Assembly (NCBI RefSeq): GCF_041915215.1
Contig: NZ_JAYSBV010000020.1
Reading direction: 5' to 3' (one strand)
DNA from: Zoogloea sp021286885
Lineage (GTDB): Bacteria; Pseudomonadota; Gammaproteobacteria; Burkholderiales; Rhodocyclaceae
Length of the DNA: 64,000 nucleotides
Positions 18,810-27,106 of this stretch are shown piece after piece (the first letter of the stretch is position 1; the number at the start of each line of letters is the position of its first letter). The notes under the pieces were generated by a model. The model was not told the origin of the DNA. It did not search any database and worked only from the letters and a program-made list of their open reading frames with translations. Both the position numbers and the translations under genes were made by a program.

Positions 18810-19874
18810 ATGCCCCTCGTTTCCATGCGTCAGCTGCTCGACCATGCTGCTGAACACAGCTATGGTCTGCCCGCTTTCAACGTCAACAACCTGGAACAAG
18901 TCCAGGCCATCATGGAAGCGGCCGCCGAGACTGACAGCCCGGTGATCATGCAAGCCTCCGCCGGCGCCCGCAAGTACGCCGGCGAAGCCTTCCTGCGTCA
19001 CCTGATCGATGCGGCAGTCGAAGCCTACCCCCACATCCCCGTGGTGATGCACCAGGATCACGGCCAATCCCCCGCCATCTGTATGGGCGCGATCCGCTCC
19101 GGCTTCTCCTCCGTGATGATGGACGGCTCCCTGATGGAAGACGGCAAGACCCCGTCCTCCTACGAATACAACGTGGACGTGACCCGCCGCGTGGTCGAGA
19201 TGTCCCACGCCATCGGCGTCAGCGTCGAAGGCGAACTGGGCTGCCTGGGCTCCCTCGAAACCGGCCAGGCCGGTGAAGAAGACGGCATCGGCGCCGAAGG
19301 CACCCTGGATCACTCCCAGATGCTGACCGACCCCGATCAGGCCGCCGACTTCGTGCGCCAGACCAACGTGGACGCCCTGGCCATCGCCATCGGCACCAGC
19401 CACGGCGCCTACAAGTTCACCCGCAAGCCCACCGGCGACATCCTGGCCATCGAGCGCATCAAGGAAATCAACGCCCGCATCCCCAACACCCACCTGGTGA
19501 TGCACGGCTCCTCCTCCGTGCCCCAAGAGCTGCTCGAAATCATCCGCGAGTACGGCGGCGACATGAAGGAAACCTACGGCGTGCCCGTCGAAGAACTCGT
19601 GCGCAGCATCAAGTACGGCGTGCGCAAGATCAACATCGACACCGACATCCGTCTGGCCATGACCGGCGCGATCCGCAAGTTCTTTGTCGAGAACCCCTCC
19701 AAGTTCGACCCCCGCGAGTTCCTGAAGCCCGCCCGCGAAGCCGCCAAGCTGGTCTGCAAGGCCCGCTTCGAAGCCTTCGGCACCGCCGGCAACGCCAGCA
19801 AGATCAAGGCCATCGGCCTGGACAAGATCGCCGCAGCCTACAAGAGCGGCGCCCTGAACCAGATCGTTCGCTGA
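18810..19874 (+). CDS. fba: Fructose-bisphosphate aldolase, class II (Calvin-cycle subtype)
   Basis: This zinc-dependent aldolase cleaves or forms fructose-1,6-bisphosphate. The 354-residue length and the segments MPLVSMRQLLDHAAEHSYG, NVNNLEQVQAIMEAA, VMHQDHGQSP (zinc His), GVSVEGELGCLGSLETGQAG, AIAIGTSHGAYKF and HLVMHGSSSVP match the longer CbbA/Fba subtype. A TAAAAT hexamer at 18753-18758 and GGAG eight bases before the ATG are visible. A strong terminator follows. Confidence 0.96.
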   Translation: MPLVSMRQLLDHAAEHSYGLPAFNVNNLEQVQAIMEAAAETDSPVIMQASAGARKYAGEAFLRHLIDAAVEAYPHIPVVMHQDHGQSPAICMGAIRSGFSSVMMDGSLMEDGKTPSSYEYNVDVTRRVVEMSHAIGVSVEGELGCLGSLETGQAGEEDGIGAEGTLDHSQMLTDPDQAADFVRQTNVDALAIAIGTSHGAYKFTRKPTGDILAIERIKEINARIPNTHLVMHGSSSVPQELLEIIREYGGDMKETYGVPVEELVRSIKYGVRKINIDTDIRLAMTGAIRKFFVENPSKFDPREFLKPAREAAKLVCKARFEAFGTAGNASKIKAIGLDKIAAAYKSGALNQIVR

Positions 19875-19894
19875 TTGGTCTGATGCCGTATCGG

Positions 19895-19928
19895 GCCGGC
19901 CACCCCGCAAGGGCTGGCCGGCTTTTTT
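19895..19928 (+). terminator. Rho-independent terminator of fba
   Basis: A perfect 8-bp stem, GCCGGCCA/TGGCCGGC, with a 12-nt loop is followed directly by six T residues. Confidence 0.93.
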
Positions 19929-19965
19929 ACGCGCCCCGTGCGCCCACCTGCTGCGAGGAGTTCCC

Positions 19966-20334
19966 ATGGCTGCCCCCTGGTCCACCCTGATTGGTGCCAT
20001 TCCCTGGTCCGAGGTCATCAACCACGCCCCCCGCGTTGCCCAGGGCGCCCGCAAGCTCTGGAAGAACATGAAGGGGGAAGCCGAAACCGCCCAGGATGCA
20101 CCGCCCCCCGACACGGCCAGCGCAGATCCGGCCCTCCTGCTGCTGCACAAACTCGAAACCCTGGAACAGGCCCAGCAGACCAGCGCCGAACTGCTCGCCC
20201 AACTAGCCCAGCAAAACGCCGAACTGGTACAGCAGCTGGAGCAAGTGCGCCAACGCCAGCGCACACTTCAAGGCGGCATCGCAGCCCTGGCCTTCATCTG
20301 CCTGCCCTGCATTGCGTATTTGCTCCTGCACTGA
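19966..20334 (+). CDS. Small tail-anchored coiled-coil protein
   Basis: This 122-residue protein has an N-terminal amphipathic part (about 1-38), an acidic/proline linker, a coiled coil rich in Gln, Leu and Glu (about 55-98, LETLEQAQQTSAELLAQLAQQ...) and one C-terminal membrane helix (about 101-121, GGIAALAFICLPCIAYLLL). This layout suggests a tail-anchored inner-membrane protein with a cytoplasmic coil. GAGGAG lies six bases before the ATG. It stands alone between a terminator and the next promoter region. No family is recognised. Confidence 0.65.
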   Translation: MAAPWSTLIGAIPWSEVINHAPRVAQGARKLWKNMKGEAETAQDAPPPDTASADPALLLLHKLETLEQAQQTSAELLAQLAQQNAELVQQLEQVRQRQRTLQGGIAALAFICLPCIAYLLLH

Positions 20335-20362
20335 GCCCATTTCATTGTGCGGCGCAGCAAAA

Positions 20363-20393
20363 TTTGTGATTCCTGGCACAAACGCGGGTTTGT
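20363..20393. promoter_or_regulatory. Overlapping inverted repeats upstream of the DUF3422 gene
   Basis: TTTGTG-N8-CACAAA (20363-20382) overlaps ACAAAC-N4-GTTTGT (20378-20393), so three TTTGT-type half-sites are arrayed about one helical turn apart, roughly 70 bp before the start. This looks like an operator. The regulator is unknown. Confidence 0.4.
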
Positions 20394-20458
20394 CCCGGCT
20401 TGCGAGGCGACGGGGCTGACGGCAAGATGAAGTCCCCTCCCCGTTGTTTGCCCGAACC

Positions 20459-21766
20459 ATGACCCTGAACGCCCCCATTGCCGAGCACCCGCTACGCCGG
20501 GCGCTCCAGGACGAGTTTCATGCTCGCCCTCCGATTCCCCTCGAAAGCCCGCGCCTGATCAGCTATCTGGCCATGCACCATGAGGGCGAGGCGCCGGGCC
20601 TGGCGGCCACTCACCTGGAAAGCCTGGGCGAACTGCTGGGCCAGCCGGTCAAGGCCGAAGGGCCACACCAGGTCATCGACTTCGGGCATTTCAGCCTCAA
20701 GTGGGAACTGCACACCGAATTCTCCAGCTACACCTTCTTCAGCCCCGCTCCGCCGCTGGCCGACACCCCCGCCCAGGCCACGGCGCTGGAGCACGTGCCC
20801 GATGAATGGCTCGCCCGCATTCCGGGCAAGCTGATCGCCGCCGCCCATCTGGAGCTGCGCTCCACCGACGAACTCCAGCCCGCCGACCAGATCCAGCGCG
20901 CCCTCGCCGCCGGCCACCAAGTGGTGGGCGTGGAAGTGGCCGATGGCTCCGCCTGGGTCTTTACCGACTTCCTGCAGGAAAACGGCTTTTCGCGCTTCCT
21001 CATCATCGACAGCAGCCTCACCCGGCGCCAGGCAGGGCGCACGGTGCAGCGCCTGATGGAGATCGAAACCTACCGGATGATGGCCCTGCTCGGCTTTCCC
21101 CTGGCCAAGAGCATGGGCGGGATGCTGACCACCGCCGAACAGCAACTGGCCGGCCTGATGGACATGACCTGCACCGCCAAGAGCTCGGAAGACGAACGCT
21201 CGGTGTTGTCCCACCTGACCGCCCTGGCGAGCGAGATCGAATACTCGGTGTCCCGCTCCAGCTTCCGCTTTGCGGCCACCAAGGCCTATCACAGCCTGGT
21301 GCTGCAGCGGATCGACGAACTGCGCGAGGCCCGCATCCCCGGCCTGCTGACCTTCCGCGAATTCATGGAACGGCGGATGCGCCCGGCCATGAACACCTGC
21401 GAAACCATGGCCCGCCGCCAGGAAGAACTCTCAGGCCGGGTGGCGCGCAACAGCCAGCTGCTGCGCACCCGGGTGGAAGTGGAACTCGAACGCCAGAACC
21501 AGGAGCTGCTCGCCCAGATGAACCGCCGGGCCAAGCTCCAGCTCCATCTGCAGGAAACCGTGGAAGGCCTCTCGGTGGTGGCCATCACCTATTACGCCTC
21601 CCAGCTGGTTCAGTACATGGCCAAGGGGGTCAAGCACTACATCGAGCCCCTAACCCCGGAAGGCCTCACCGCCGCCGCCATTCCGGTGATCGCCGCCCTG
21701 GTCGCCTTCGGTACCCACCGGATGCGCAAGCATCTGGCGGCACTGGAAGGCAGCAGCAAGGCCTAA
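20459..21766 (+). CDS. DUF3422 membrane-anchored protein
   Basis: This 435-residue protein of the DUF3422 family is annotated elsewhere as a predicted membrane-anchored protein of unknown role. The opening APIAEHPLRRALQDEFHARP is the family signature. A long soluble region with helices (about 200-360) is followed by two C-terminal membrane helices (about 370-390, VVAITYYASQLVQYMA; about 407-425, AAAIPVIAALVAFG). ATG at 20459 was preferred to a TTG 15 bp upstream. It stands as a single gene upstream of purC. The biochemical function is not known. Confidence 0.85.
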   Translation: MTLNAPIAEHPLRRALQDEFHARPPIPLESPRLISYLAMHHEGEAPGLAATHLESLGELLGQPVKAEGPHQVIDFGHFSLKWELHTEFSSYTFFSPAPPLADTPAQATALEHVPDEWLARIPGKLIAAAHLELRSTDELQPADQIQRALAAGHQVVGVEVADGSAWVFTDFLQENGFSRFLIIDSSLTRRQAGRTVQRLMEIETYRMMALLGFPLAKSMGGMLTTAEQQLAGLMDMTCTAKSSEDERSVLSHLTALASEIEYSVSRSSFRFAATKAYHSLVLQRIDELREARIPGLLTFREFMERRMRPAMNTCETMARRQEELSGRVARNSQLLRTRVEVELERQNQELLAQMNRRAKLQLHLQETVEGLSVVAITYYASQLVQYMAKGVKHYIEPLTPEGLTAAAIPVIAALVAFGTHRMRKHLAALEGSSKA

Positions 21767-21773
21767 GCCCCGG

Positions 21774-21779
21774 TATAAT
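21774..21779 (+). promoter_or_regulatory. purC: -10 element TATAAT for purC
   Basis: A perfect TATAAT hexamer lies 30 bp before the purC GTG. No good -35 hexamer is seen 17 bp upstream. Confidence 0.6.
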
Positions 21780-21808
21780 CGACTTTTGAACCGACGGACT
21801 CTTCGACC

Positions 21809-22741
21809 GTGACCACTCCGCTCTTCGAATCCAGCATCCGCAGCCTCACCCTCCTGGGCCGTGGCAAGGTGCGCGACATCTACGCCGTTGACGACGAAAA
21901 ACTCCTCATCGTCACCTCCGACCGGCTCTCCGCCTTCGACGTGATCCTGCCGGACCCGATTCCGCGCAAGGGCCAGGTGCTGACCGCCCTCGCCAGCTTC
22001 TGGTTTGATCGCCTGGGCCACATCATCCCCAACCAGCTGACCGGGATCGACCCCGAAAGCGTGGTGGCCGAAGACGAACGCGAACAAGTCCGGGGCCGCG
22101 CCCTGGTCGTCAAGCGCCTCAAGCCCCTGCCCATCGAAGCCGTGGTGCGGGGCTATGTGATCGGTTCCGGCTGGAAGGACTACCAGGACACCGGTGCCAT
22201 CTGCGGCATCGCCCTGCCCGCCGGCCTGAAGCAGGCCGCCAAGCTGCCCAGCCCCATCTTCACCCCCGCCAGCAAGGCCGACGTGGGTGACCACGACGAG
22301 AACATCAGCTTCGAACAGGCCCAGGCCCGCACCGAAGCCATGCTCGGCGCCGACCTGCAAGGCACCGGCAAGACCGGCGCCCAGCTGGTGAACGAAGCCC
22401 GCGACGCCGCGATCCGCCTCTACTCCGAGGCCGCCGACTACGCCGCCACCCGGGGCATCATCATCGCCGACACCAAGTTCGAGTTCGGCATCGACGCCGC
22501 CGGCACCCTGCACCTGATCGACGAAGCCCTGACCCCGGACTCTTCCCGGTTCTGGCCCGCCGACAGCTACGCCGAAGGCATCAGCCCCCCGAGCTACGAC
22601 AAGCAATACGTGCGCGACTACCTCGAAACCCTCGACTGGGGCAAAGTCGCCCCCGGCCCCGCCCTGCCCACCGAAGTGGCCGAGCGCACCGGTGCCAAGT
22701 ATGTCGAGGCCTACGAGCGCCTGACCGGCAAGACCCTGTAA
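21809..22741 (+). CDS. purC: SAICAR synthetase (phosphoribosylaminoimidazole-succinocarboxamide synthase)
   Basis: PurC ligates aspartate to CAIR in purine synthesis. The 310-residue single-domain protein has GRGKVRDIYAVDDEKLLIV near the N-terminus, TSDRLSAFDV, VVRGYVIGSGWKDY, DHDENISFEQA and DTKFEFGID, all in family order. The start is GTG, after a perfect -10 hexamer. At about 310 residues it is the longer form usual in betaproteobacteria and yeast-like PurC. A bidirectional terminator follows. Confidence 0.96.
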   Translation: MTTPLFESSIRSLTLLGRGKVRDIYAVDDEKLLIVTSDRLSAFDVILPDPIPRKGQVLTALASFWFDRLGHIIPNQLTGIDPESVVAEDEREQVRGRALVVKRLKPLPIEAVVRGYVIGSGWKDYQDTGAICGIALPAGLKQAAKLPSPIFTPASKADVGDHDENISFEQAQARTEAMLGADLQGTGKTGAQLVNEARDAAIRLYSEAADYAATRGIIIADTKFEFGIDAAGTLHLIDEALTPDSSRFWPADSYAEGISPPSYDKQYVRDYLETLDWGKVAPGPALPTEVAERTGAKYVEAYERLTGKTL

Positions 22742-22801
22742 TCGCCAGGATCCAGGGCTGACGCCCGATCCGGCGCCTGGCCCCAGCATCTGCAGTACCC
22801 G

Positions 22802-22827
22802 CAAAACCCGCCCTCCGGCGGGTTTTG
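22802..22827. terminator. Bidirectional terminator between purC and the HDOD gene
   Basis: The 11-bp stem CAAAACCCGCC/GGCGGGTTTTG with a CTCC loop has A- and T-rich flanks on both sides, so it serves both convergent genes. Confidence 0.85.
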
Positions 22828-22844
22828 TGTTTGTAGGCCCCGGC

Positions 22845-23720
22845 TCAGGCGCTATCCCTGATCCCGAACAACTCCATCAGCCCGCGCCGCTCCTCCTCGG
22901 TTTCTTTCATGATCCGGGCCAGCAATACCTCATCCAGCCCCAGGGTCGCCGCCCGGGCGAGGCCGTGGCGGTGGGGCTCGGGCTGCAAGCTGAAGGGATT
23001 GGCCGTGGGGGCCAGCAGATGGGCGATGAACACCAGGTCGGTGAGGCTGTCCGGCGGCCAGCTCCCCCCATAGACCTCCGGATCATCCACAGTTTCCACC
23101 AGCGCCTCGGGCATCCCGATGGCGGTCAGCACCGCCCGCCCCACCGGGGCCTGCCAGACCCGCAACAAATCATTGAGGGGCCCCTCATTGCTGATCAGGC
23201 GGGGATATTCCCACACCCGGGCGAGCAGGAAGAACTGGCCGATGTCGTGCACGATGCCCGCCAGAAAGGCCGCATCCGACGACAGGCCGGTGCACTGGTG
23301 CGCCAGCGCCCGGGCCGTGGCAGCCACATCCACCCCATGGGCCCACAGGGCCTGCACCAGGGGCTGATACGGGCCCAGTTCGTTTTGGCGCGCCAGCTGC
23401 TGGGCCGACACGCTCAGGGCCAGGGCTCGCAGCATCTCGAAACCAATGCACACCAGGGCCCGGGGCACCTCCAGCACCGGCCCACCGCCGGGGTGATAGG
23501 CGGCCGTATTGGCCAGGGCCACCACCCGGGCGGCCAGCAGAGGCTCCGCACTCACCATGGCCGCCATACGGGCCAGATTGCAACTGGGGTCTTCCAGCGC
23601 ACGCATCACCCCCAGGGTGATCTCCAGCGCAGTGGGAAAGCGCAGATCCCCTTCATCCAGTTCCCGGGTGATGGCCTGCAGGAACGCCTGTTCTGCCACG
23701 CCCAATGCTTCGTCCCTCAT
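22845..23720 (-). CDS. HDOD-domain protein
   Basis: This 291-residue HDOD protein comes from a family of non-catalytic or degenerate HD domains that act in signalling, often with cyclic-di-GMP or chemotaxis outputs. The HDOD domain spans about 20-220: the segment FPTALEITLGVMRALEDP is followed by LAARVVALANTAAY and GFEMLRALALSVSAQQLA, and LAGIVHDIGQFFLLAR keeps an HD pair. The start at MRDEALGVAEQ was chosen because GGGAGG lies seven bases before it; a longer reading lacks one. It is divergent from prlC, and the 90-bp spacer should hold both promoters. Confidence 0.87.
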   Translation of the reverse strand: MRDEALGVAEQAFLQAITRELDEGDLRFPTALEITLGVMRALEDPSCNLARMAAMVSAEPLLAARVVALANTAAYHPGGGPVLEVPRALVCIGFEMLRALALSVSAQQLARQNELGPYQPLVQALWAHGVDVAATARALAHQCTGLSSDAAFLAGIVHDIGQFFLLARVWEYPRLISNEGPLNDLLRVWQAPVGRAVLTAIGMPEALVETVDDPEVYGGSWPPDSLTDLVFIAHLLAPTANPFSLQPEPHRHGLARAATLGLDEVLLARIMKETEEERRGLMELFGIRDSA

Positions 23721-23809
23721 GGACACACCTCCCGCTTCACTCCAGGCGACACTCCGCCCGGATTTCGGCACAATGAAACCATTGATCCCAACACGCCCGC
23801 ATAACAGCC

Positions 23810-25873
23810 ATGACTGACAACATTTCGCCTTTGCTTGACCTGTCGGGCCTGCCCCGCTTTGACGCCATCACCCCCGCCCACGTGGAGCCGGGCATCCGCC
23901 AGCGGCTGGACGCCCTGCGCCAGACGGTGGAACGCCTGCAAGACGATCCGACACCGCCCACCTGGGACAGTTTCGTGCTGCCCATCGAGAACGACGGCGA
24001 ACACCTGAGCCGTGCCTGGGGCATCGTCACCCACATGCACAGCGTGATGGACACCCCCGAATGGCGCGAGGCCTACAACGCGATGCTTCCGGAGGTCACC
24101 CGTTTTTACGCCGAGCTGGGGCAAAACCTTAAGCTTTTCCAAAAATATAAAGCGCTGCACGAAGGCCCCGAGTTTGCCCAGCTGAACCCGGCCCGCCAGC
24201 GCATCATCGAAAACGAGCTGCGCGGCTTCCGCCTCTCTGGCGCCGAACTGGCCGATGAACACAAACCCCGCTTCCAGGAAATCCAGGAAGAACAAGCCGG
24301 CCTGGCCGCCAAGTTCTCCGAAAACCTGCTGGATGCAACCAACGCCTTCAGCCACCTGGTCACCGACGAAGCCGACCTGGCCGGCCTGCCCGCCGATGCG
24401 GTCGCCGCGGCCCGGGAAGCCGCCCAACGGGCCGGGCTGGAAGGCTGGAAGTTCACCCTCAAGATGCCCTCCTACCTGCCGGTGCTGCAGTACGCCGACA
24501 GCCGCCAGCTGCGTGAAACCCTGTACCGGGCCTACGCCACCCGCGCCGCCGAGATCGACAACGGCTACAGCAAGCCGGAGTGGGACAACGGCCCGCTGAT
24601 CAGCCAGATCCTCGCCCTGCGCGCCGAAGAAGCCCGGATGCTGGGCTACAACAACTACGCCGAAGTCTCGCTGGTGCCCAAGATGGCCGACACCCCGGCC
24701 CAGGTGCTGGGCTTCCTGCGCGAGCTGGCCGCCAAGGCCAAGCCCTTTGCCGAAAAGGATCTGGCCGAGCTGGCCGCCTTTGCCAAGGCCGAACTGGGCA
24801 TCGAGCAGCTCGAACCCTGGGATGCAAGCTACGCCTCCGAAAAGCTGCGGGTCGCCCGCTATGCCTTCTCCGAGCAGGAAGTCAAACAATACCTGCCCGA
24901 ACCCAAGGTGCTCGAAGGCCTGTTTGGCGTGGTGGAAAAACTCTACGGGGTGCGCATCCTCCCCGACAGCGGCCCGGTCTGGCACCCGGACGTGCGCTTC
25001 TTCCGCATCGAGCGGGAGGGCGCCCTGGTGGGCCAGTTCTACCTGGACCTCTACGCCCGCGACACCAAGAAGGGCGGCGCCTGGATGGATTCCGCCATCA
25101 CCCGGCGGCGTCTCGTGAGCGGCATCGAAACTCCGGTGGCCTATCTGGTGTGCAACTTCTCCGGCCCGGTGGGCGGCAAGCCGGCCACCTTCAGCCACGA
25201 TGACGTGACCACCCTGTTCCACGAAGCCGGCCACGGCCTGCACCACCTGCTTACCCGGGTGGATGAACTCTCGGTGTCCGGCATCCACGGGGTGGAGTGG
25301 GATGCGGTCGAACTGCCCAGCCAGTTTATGGAAAACTTCTGCTGGGAATGGGACGTGGTGAGCGAGATGACCGCCCATGTGGATAGCGGTGAACCCCTGC
25401 CCCGCGCCCTGTTCGACAAGATGCTCGCCGCCAAGAACTACCAAAGCGGGATGCAGACCGTGCGCCAGCTGGAGTTTTCCCTGTTCGACCTGCTGATCCA
25501 CATGGACTTCGATCCGGCCACCCAGAACGTGCAGGATCTGCTGGCCGAAGTGCGCCGCGAAGTGGCCGTGCTGATCCCGCCCGCCTGGCACCGCTTCCCC
25601 AACAGCTTCAGCCACATCTTTGCCGGCGGCTATGCGGCGGGCTACTACAGCTACAAGTGGGCCGAAGTGCTGTCTGCCGATGCGTTTGCCGCCTTTGAGG
25701 AAGCAGGCCGACCCAAGGGCAGCGTGCTGGACGCCGAAACCGGCGCCCGCTTCTGGAACGAGATTCTGGCCGTGGGCGGCAGCCGCCCGGCGCTGGAATC
25801 CTTCAAGGCCTTCCGGGGCCGCGAACCCCAGGTGGACGCGCTCCTGCGCCACAGCGGGATGGTGGCCGCCTGA
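23810..25873 (+). CDS. prlC: Oligopeptidase A (M3 family)
   Basis: This cytoplasmic zinc oligopeptidase degrades short peptides, including cleaved signal peptides. The 687-residue length and the zinc motif FHEAGHGLHHLL (His471, Glu472, His475) are typical; the third ligand Glu lies in GVEWDAVELPSQFMENF. The late motif FAGGYAAGYYSYKWAEVLSADAF is the M3 hallmark. The stop overlaps the next start (TGATG). The ribosome-binding site is weak. Confidence 0.95.
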   Translation: MTDNISPLLDLSGLPRFDAITPAHVEPGIRQRLDALRQTVERLQDDPTPPTWDSFVLPIENDGEHLSRAWGIVTHMHSVMDTPEWREAYNAMLPEVTRFYAELGQNLKLFQKYKALHEGPEFAQLNPARQRIIENELRGFRLSGAELADEHKPRFQEIQEEQAGLAAKFSENLLDATNAFSHLVTDEADLAGLPADAVAAAREAAQRAGLEGWKFTLKMPSYLPVLQYADSRQLRETLYRAYATRAAEIDNGYSKPEWDNGPLISQILALRAEEARMLGYNNYAEVSLVPKMADTPAQVLGFLRELAAKAKPFAEKDLAELAAFAKAELGIEQLEPWDASYASEKLRVARYAFSEQEVKQYLPEPKVLEGLFGVVEKLYGVRILPDSGPVWHPDVRFFRIEREGALVGQFYLDLYARDTKKGGAWMDSAITRRRLVSGIETPVAYLVCNFSGPVGGKPATFSHDDVTTLFHEAGHGLHHLLTRVDELSVSGIHGVEWDAVELPSQFMENFCWEWDVVSEMTAHVDSGEPLPRALFDKMLAAKNYQSGMQTVRQLEFSLFDLLIHMDFDPATQNVQDLLAEVRREVAVLIPPAWHRFPNSFSHIFAGGYAAGYYSYKWAEVLSADAFAAFEEAGRPKGSVLDAETGARFWNEILAVGGSRPALESFKAFRGREPQVDALLRHSGMVAA

Positions 25874-26346
25874 TGAACGCCGGTCGACTGGCAGCCCTCG
25901 GGCTGCTGGCCGGCCTGGCGCTGCCGGCCTTCGCCCAGAGCGCCTACCGCTGGGTGGACAAGGATGGTCGCGTGCAATACAGCGACCAGCCCCCGCCCCC
26001 CACGGTACAAAAATTCGAGGAACGCCGCCTCACCCCTAACCAGAGCACCGCCCAGCTCCCGTACGCCACCCGCAAGGCGAGTGCGGCTTTCCCGGTTACT
26101 TTGTATACAAGCAAGGACTGCGGCCAGCCCTGCGAAGACGGCCGCAAGCTGCTCCAGCAACGCAAGATCCCCTTCACCGAAACCCGCCTGGAAAGCGCCG
26201 AAGACGTGGCCGCCTTCAAAGCCCGCTTCCACAAGGAACCCACGGTTCCAAGCCTGACGGTGGGCAAGGACAAGGATGAAGGCTATGCCGCTGCGAGCTG
26301 GAACCGGCTGCTGGACAGTGCGGGTTATCCTCCCGCACCGCGCTAA
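25873..26346 (+). CDS. Periplasmic DUF4124 plus glutaredoxin-like protein
   Basis: This 157-residue exported protein has a signal peptide (about 1-21, LAALGLLAGLALPAFAQ), a DUF4124 segment (AYRWVDKDGRVQYSDQPPPP) and a thioredoxin-fold glutaredoxin-like domain (about 72-155). The redox site is CGQPC (Cys83, Cys87), one residue longer than CxxC, and TVPSLTVG supplies the cis-Pro region. Such DUF4124-glutaredoxin fusions are known in proteobacteria, but the substrate is not. It is translationally coupled to prlC, hinting at peptide or protein quality control (inference). Confidence 0.82.
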   Translation: MNAGRLAALGLLAGLALPAFAQSAYRWVDKDGRVQYSDQPPPPTVQKFEERRLTPNQSTAQLPYATRKASAAFPVTLYTSKDCGQPCEDGRKLLQQRKIPFTETRLESAEDVAAFKARFHKEPTVPSLTVGKDKDEGYAAASWNRLLDSAGYPPAPR

Positions 26347-26411
26347 AGCCTTCGGGCTGGCACAAAACTCGCTGCCCGATGGGTTTCCACCTGCACCCAT
26401 CGGGAGTTCCC

Positions 26412-26768
26412 ATGCGCCAGACCGTCCGGATTGCCGTTGCCACCAAGGGCCACGGCCAGATTGACCTGCATTTCGGCCACGCCGACGCTTTTGAGGTGTA
26501 CGACATCGACCCCGAAGGTAGGATTTCGCACATCGGACAGCGGCAGGTGGAACACTACTGCCAGGGGGGCTTCGGGGATGAGGACAAGCGGGAAGTCATC
26601 ATCCGCGCCCTGGCCGACTGCCAGGGGCTGCTGGTGGCCAAGATTGGCGACGGCCCCAAAAACCGGCTCGCCGCTGCCGGCATCGAAGCGAGCGATGACT
26701 TTGCCTATGGGGCCACCGATGAAGGTCTGCGGGGCTGGTTTGCGACCCTGCAAACCCGCACGGTTTGA
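26412..26768 (+). CDS. NifX/NifB-C-terminal-like (NafY) family protein
   Basis: This 118-residue protein of the dinitrogenase iron-molybdenum cofactor family binds cofactor precursors in nitrogen fixers but also occurs outside nif clusters. The opening RIAVATKGHGQIDLHFGHADAFEVYD and the later CQGGFGDEDKRE, LVAKIGDGPKNRLAAAG and DFAYGATDEGLRGWF segments are the family pattern. No other nif gene is visible in the window, so a role in nitrogen fixation is uncertain. ATG at 26412 follows GGGAG by five bases; a 33-bp longer reading lacks one. A regulatory palindrome and a sigma-54-type region follow. Confidence 0.83.
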   Translation: MRQTVRIAVATKGHGQIDLHFGHADAFEVYDIDPEGRISHIGQRQVEHYCQGGFGDEDKREVIIRALADCQGLLVAKIGDGPKNRLAAAGIEASDDFAYGATDEGLRGWFATLQTRTV

Positions 26769-26788
26769 CCCGCTCAAGCCGGCAACCC

Positions 26789-26804
26789 ATGTAAAGTTTT
26801 ACAT
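26789..26804. promoter_or_regulatory. Perfect palindrome ATGTAAA-GT-TTTACAT
   Basis: A 7-bp inverted repeat with a two-base spacer lies 21 bp after the NifX-like gene. It resembles a dimeric-regulator operator. It is shorter than a TyrR box (N6 spacer), so I leave it unassigned. Confidence 0.5.
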
Positions 26805-26867
26805 TATCGTGGCTGCACCCGGGGCGGGCTTCCCGTAAACTGATGCTGCAAAGCAACAAATCTCGAC

Positions 26868-26888
26868 ACGCGCACTTCTACGCGCACT
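26868..26888 (+). repeat. Direct repeat ACGCGCACT x2
   Basis: Two exact 9-bp copies have a 12-bp period, about 135 bp upstream of the sigma-54 promoter. They could be part of an upstream activating sequence. Confidence 0.5.
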
Positions 26889-26894
26889 GCCCCA

Positions 26895-26940
26895 TTCGGT
26901 TTTCCATACACCATTTTGGTGCGCCATCCGAAAAACCGAA
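26895..26940. promoter_or_regulatory. Nested palindrome with NtrC-like site
   Basis: Outer arms TTCGGTTTT/AAAACCGAA enclose CACCATTTTGGTG (26909-26921), which extends to TACACCATTTTGGTGCG and matches the NtrC consensus TGCACCA-N3-TGGTGCA at most positions. It lies about 100 bp upstream of a sigma-54 promoter, a normal enhancer distance. The match is seen directly; NtrC binding is inference. Confidence 0.55.
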
Positions 26941-26989
26941 CACCCCGCCCCGGCAAAAATCAAAACCCTCACAAAATCATTGCTTTATA

Positions 26990-27008
26990 TTGGTGCCCTG
27001 AGCACCAA
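26990..27008. promoter_or_regulatory. Palindrome TTGGTGC-N5-GCACCAA
   Basis: A perfect 7-bp inverted repeat lies immediately upstream of the -24 element. It uses the same GGTGC half-site as the nested palindrome but in opposite polarity, so it may be a second activator or a competing regulator site. Confidence 0.5.
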
Positions 27009-27012
27009 AAAG

Positions 27013-27028
27013 TGGCACAAGTCCTGCC
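27013..27028 (+). promoter_or_regulatory. Sigma-54 -24/-12 promoter
   Basis: TGGCAC-N5-CTGCC has GG and GC separated by exactly ten bases, the invariant RpoN core, and lies 79 bp before the transporter ATG. It is close to a perfect consensus match. Confidence 0.82.
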
Positions 27029-27106
27029 TACAGGAAGTCCTTTCTCCCCCCGCGCCATGCCCCCGGGCACCTTGGCCGGTCCGATTCACGCAGACAGGAC
27101 TTCCTC

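Noticed and set aside
20374..20390. Sigma-54 promoter before the DUF3422 gene (TGGCAC)
   Set aside because: No GC dinucleotide at the -12 position; the TGGCAC is part of overlapping inverted repeats.
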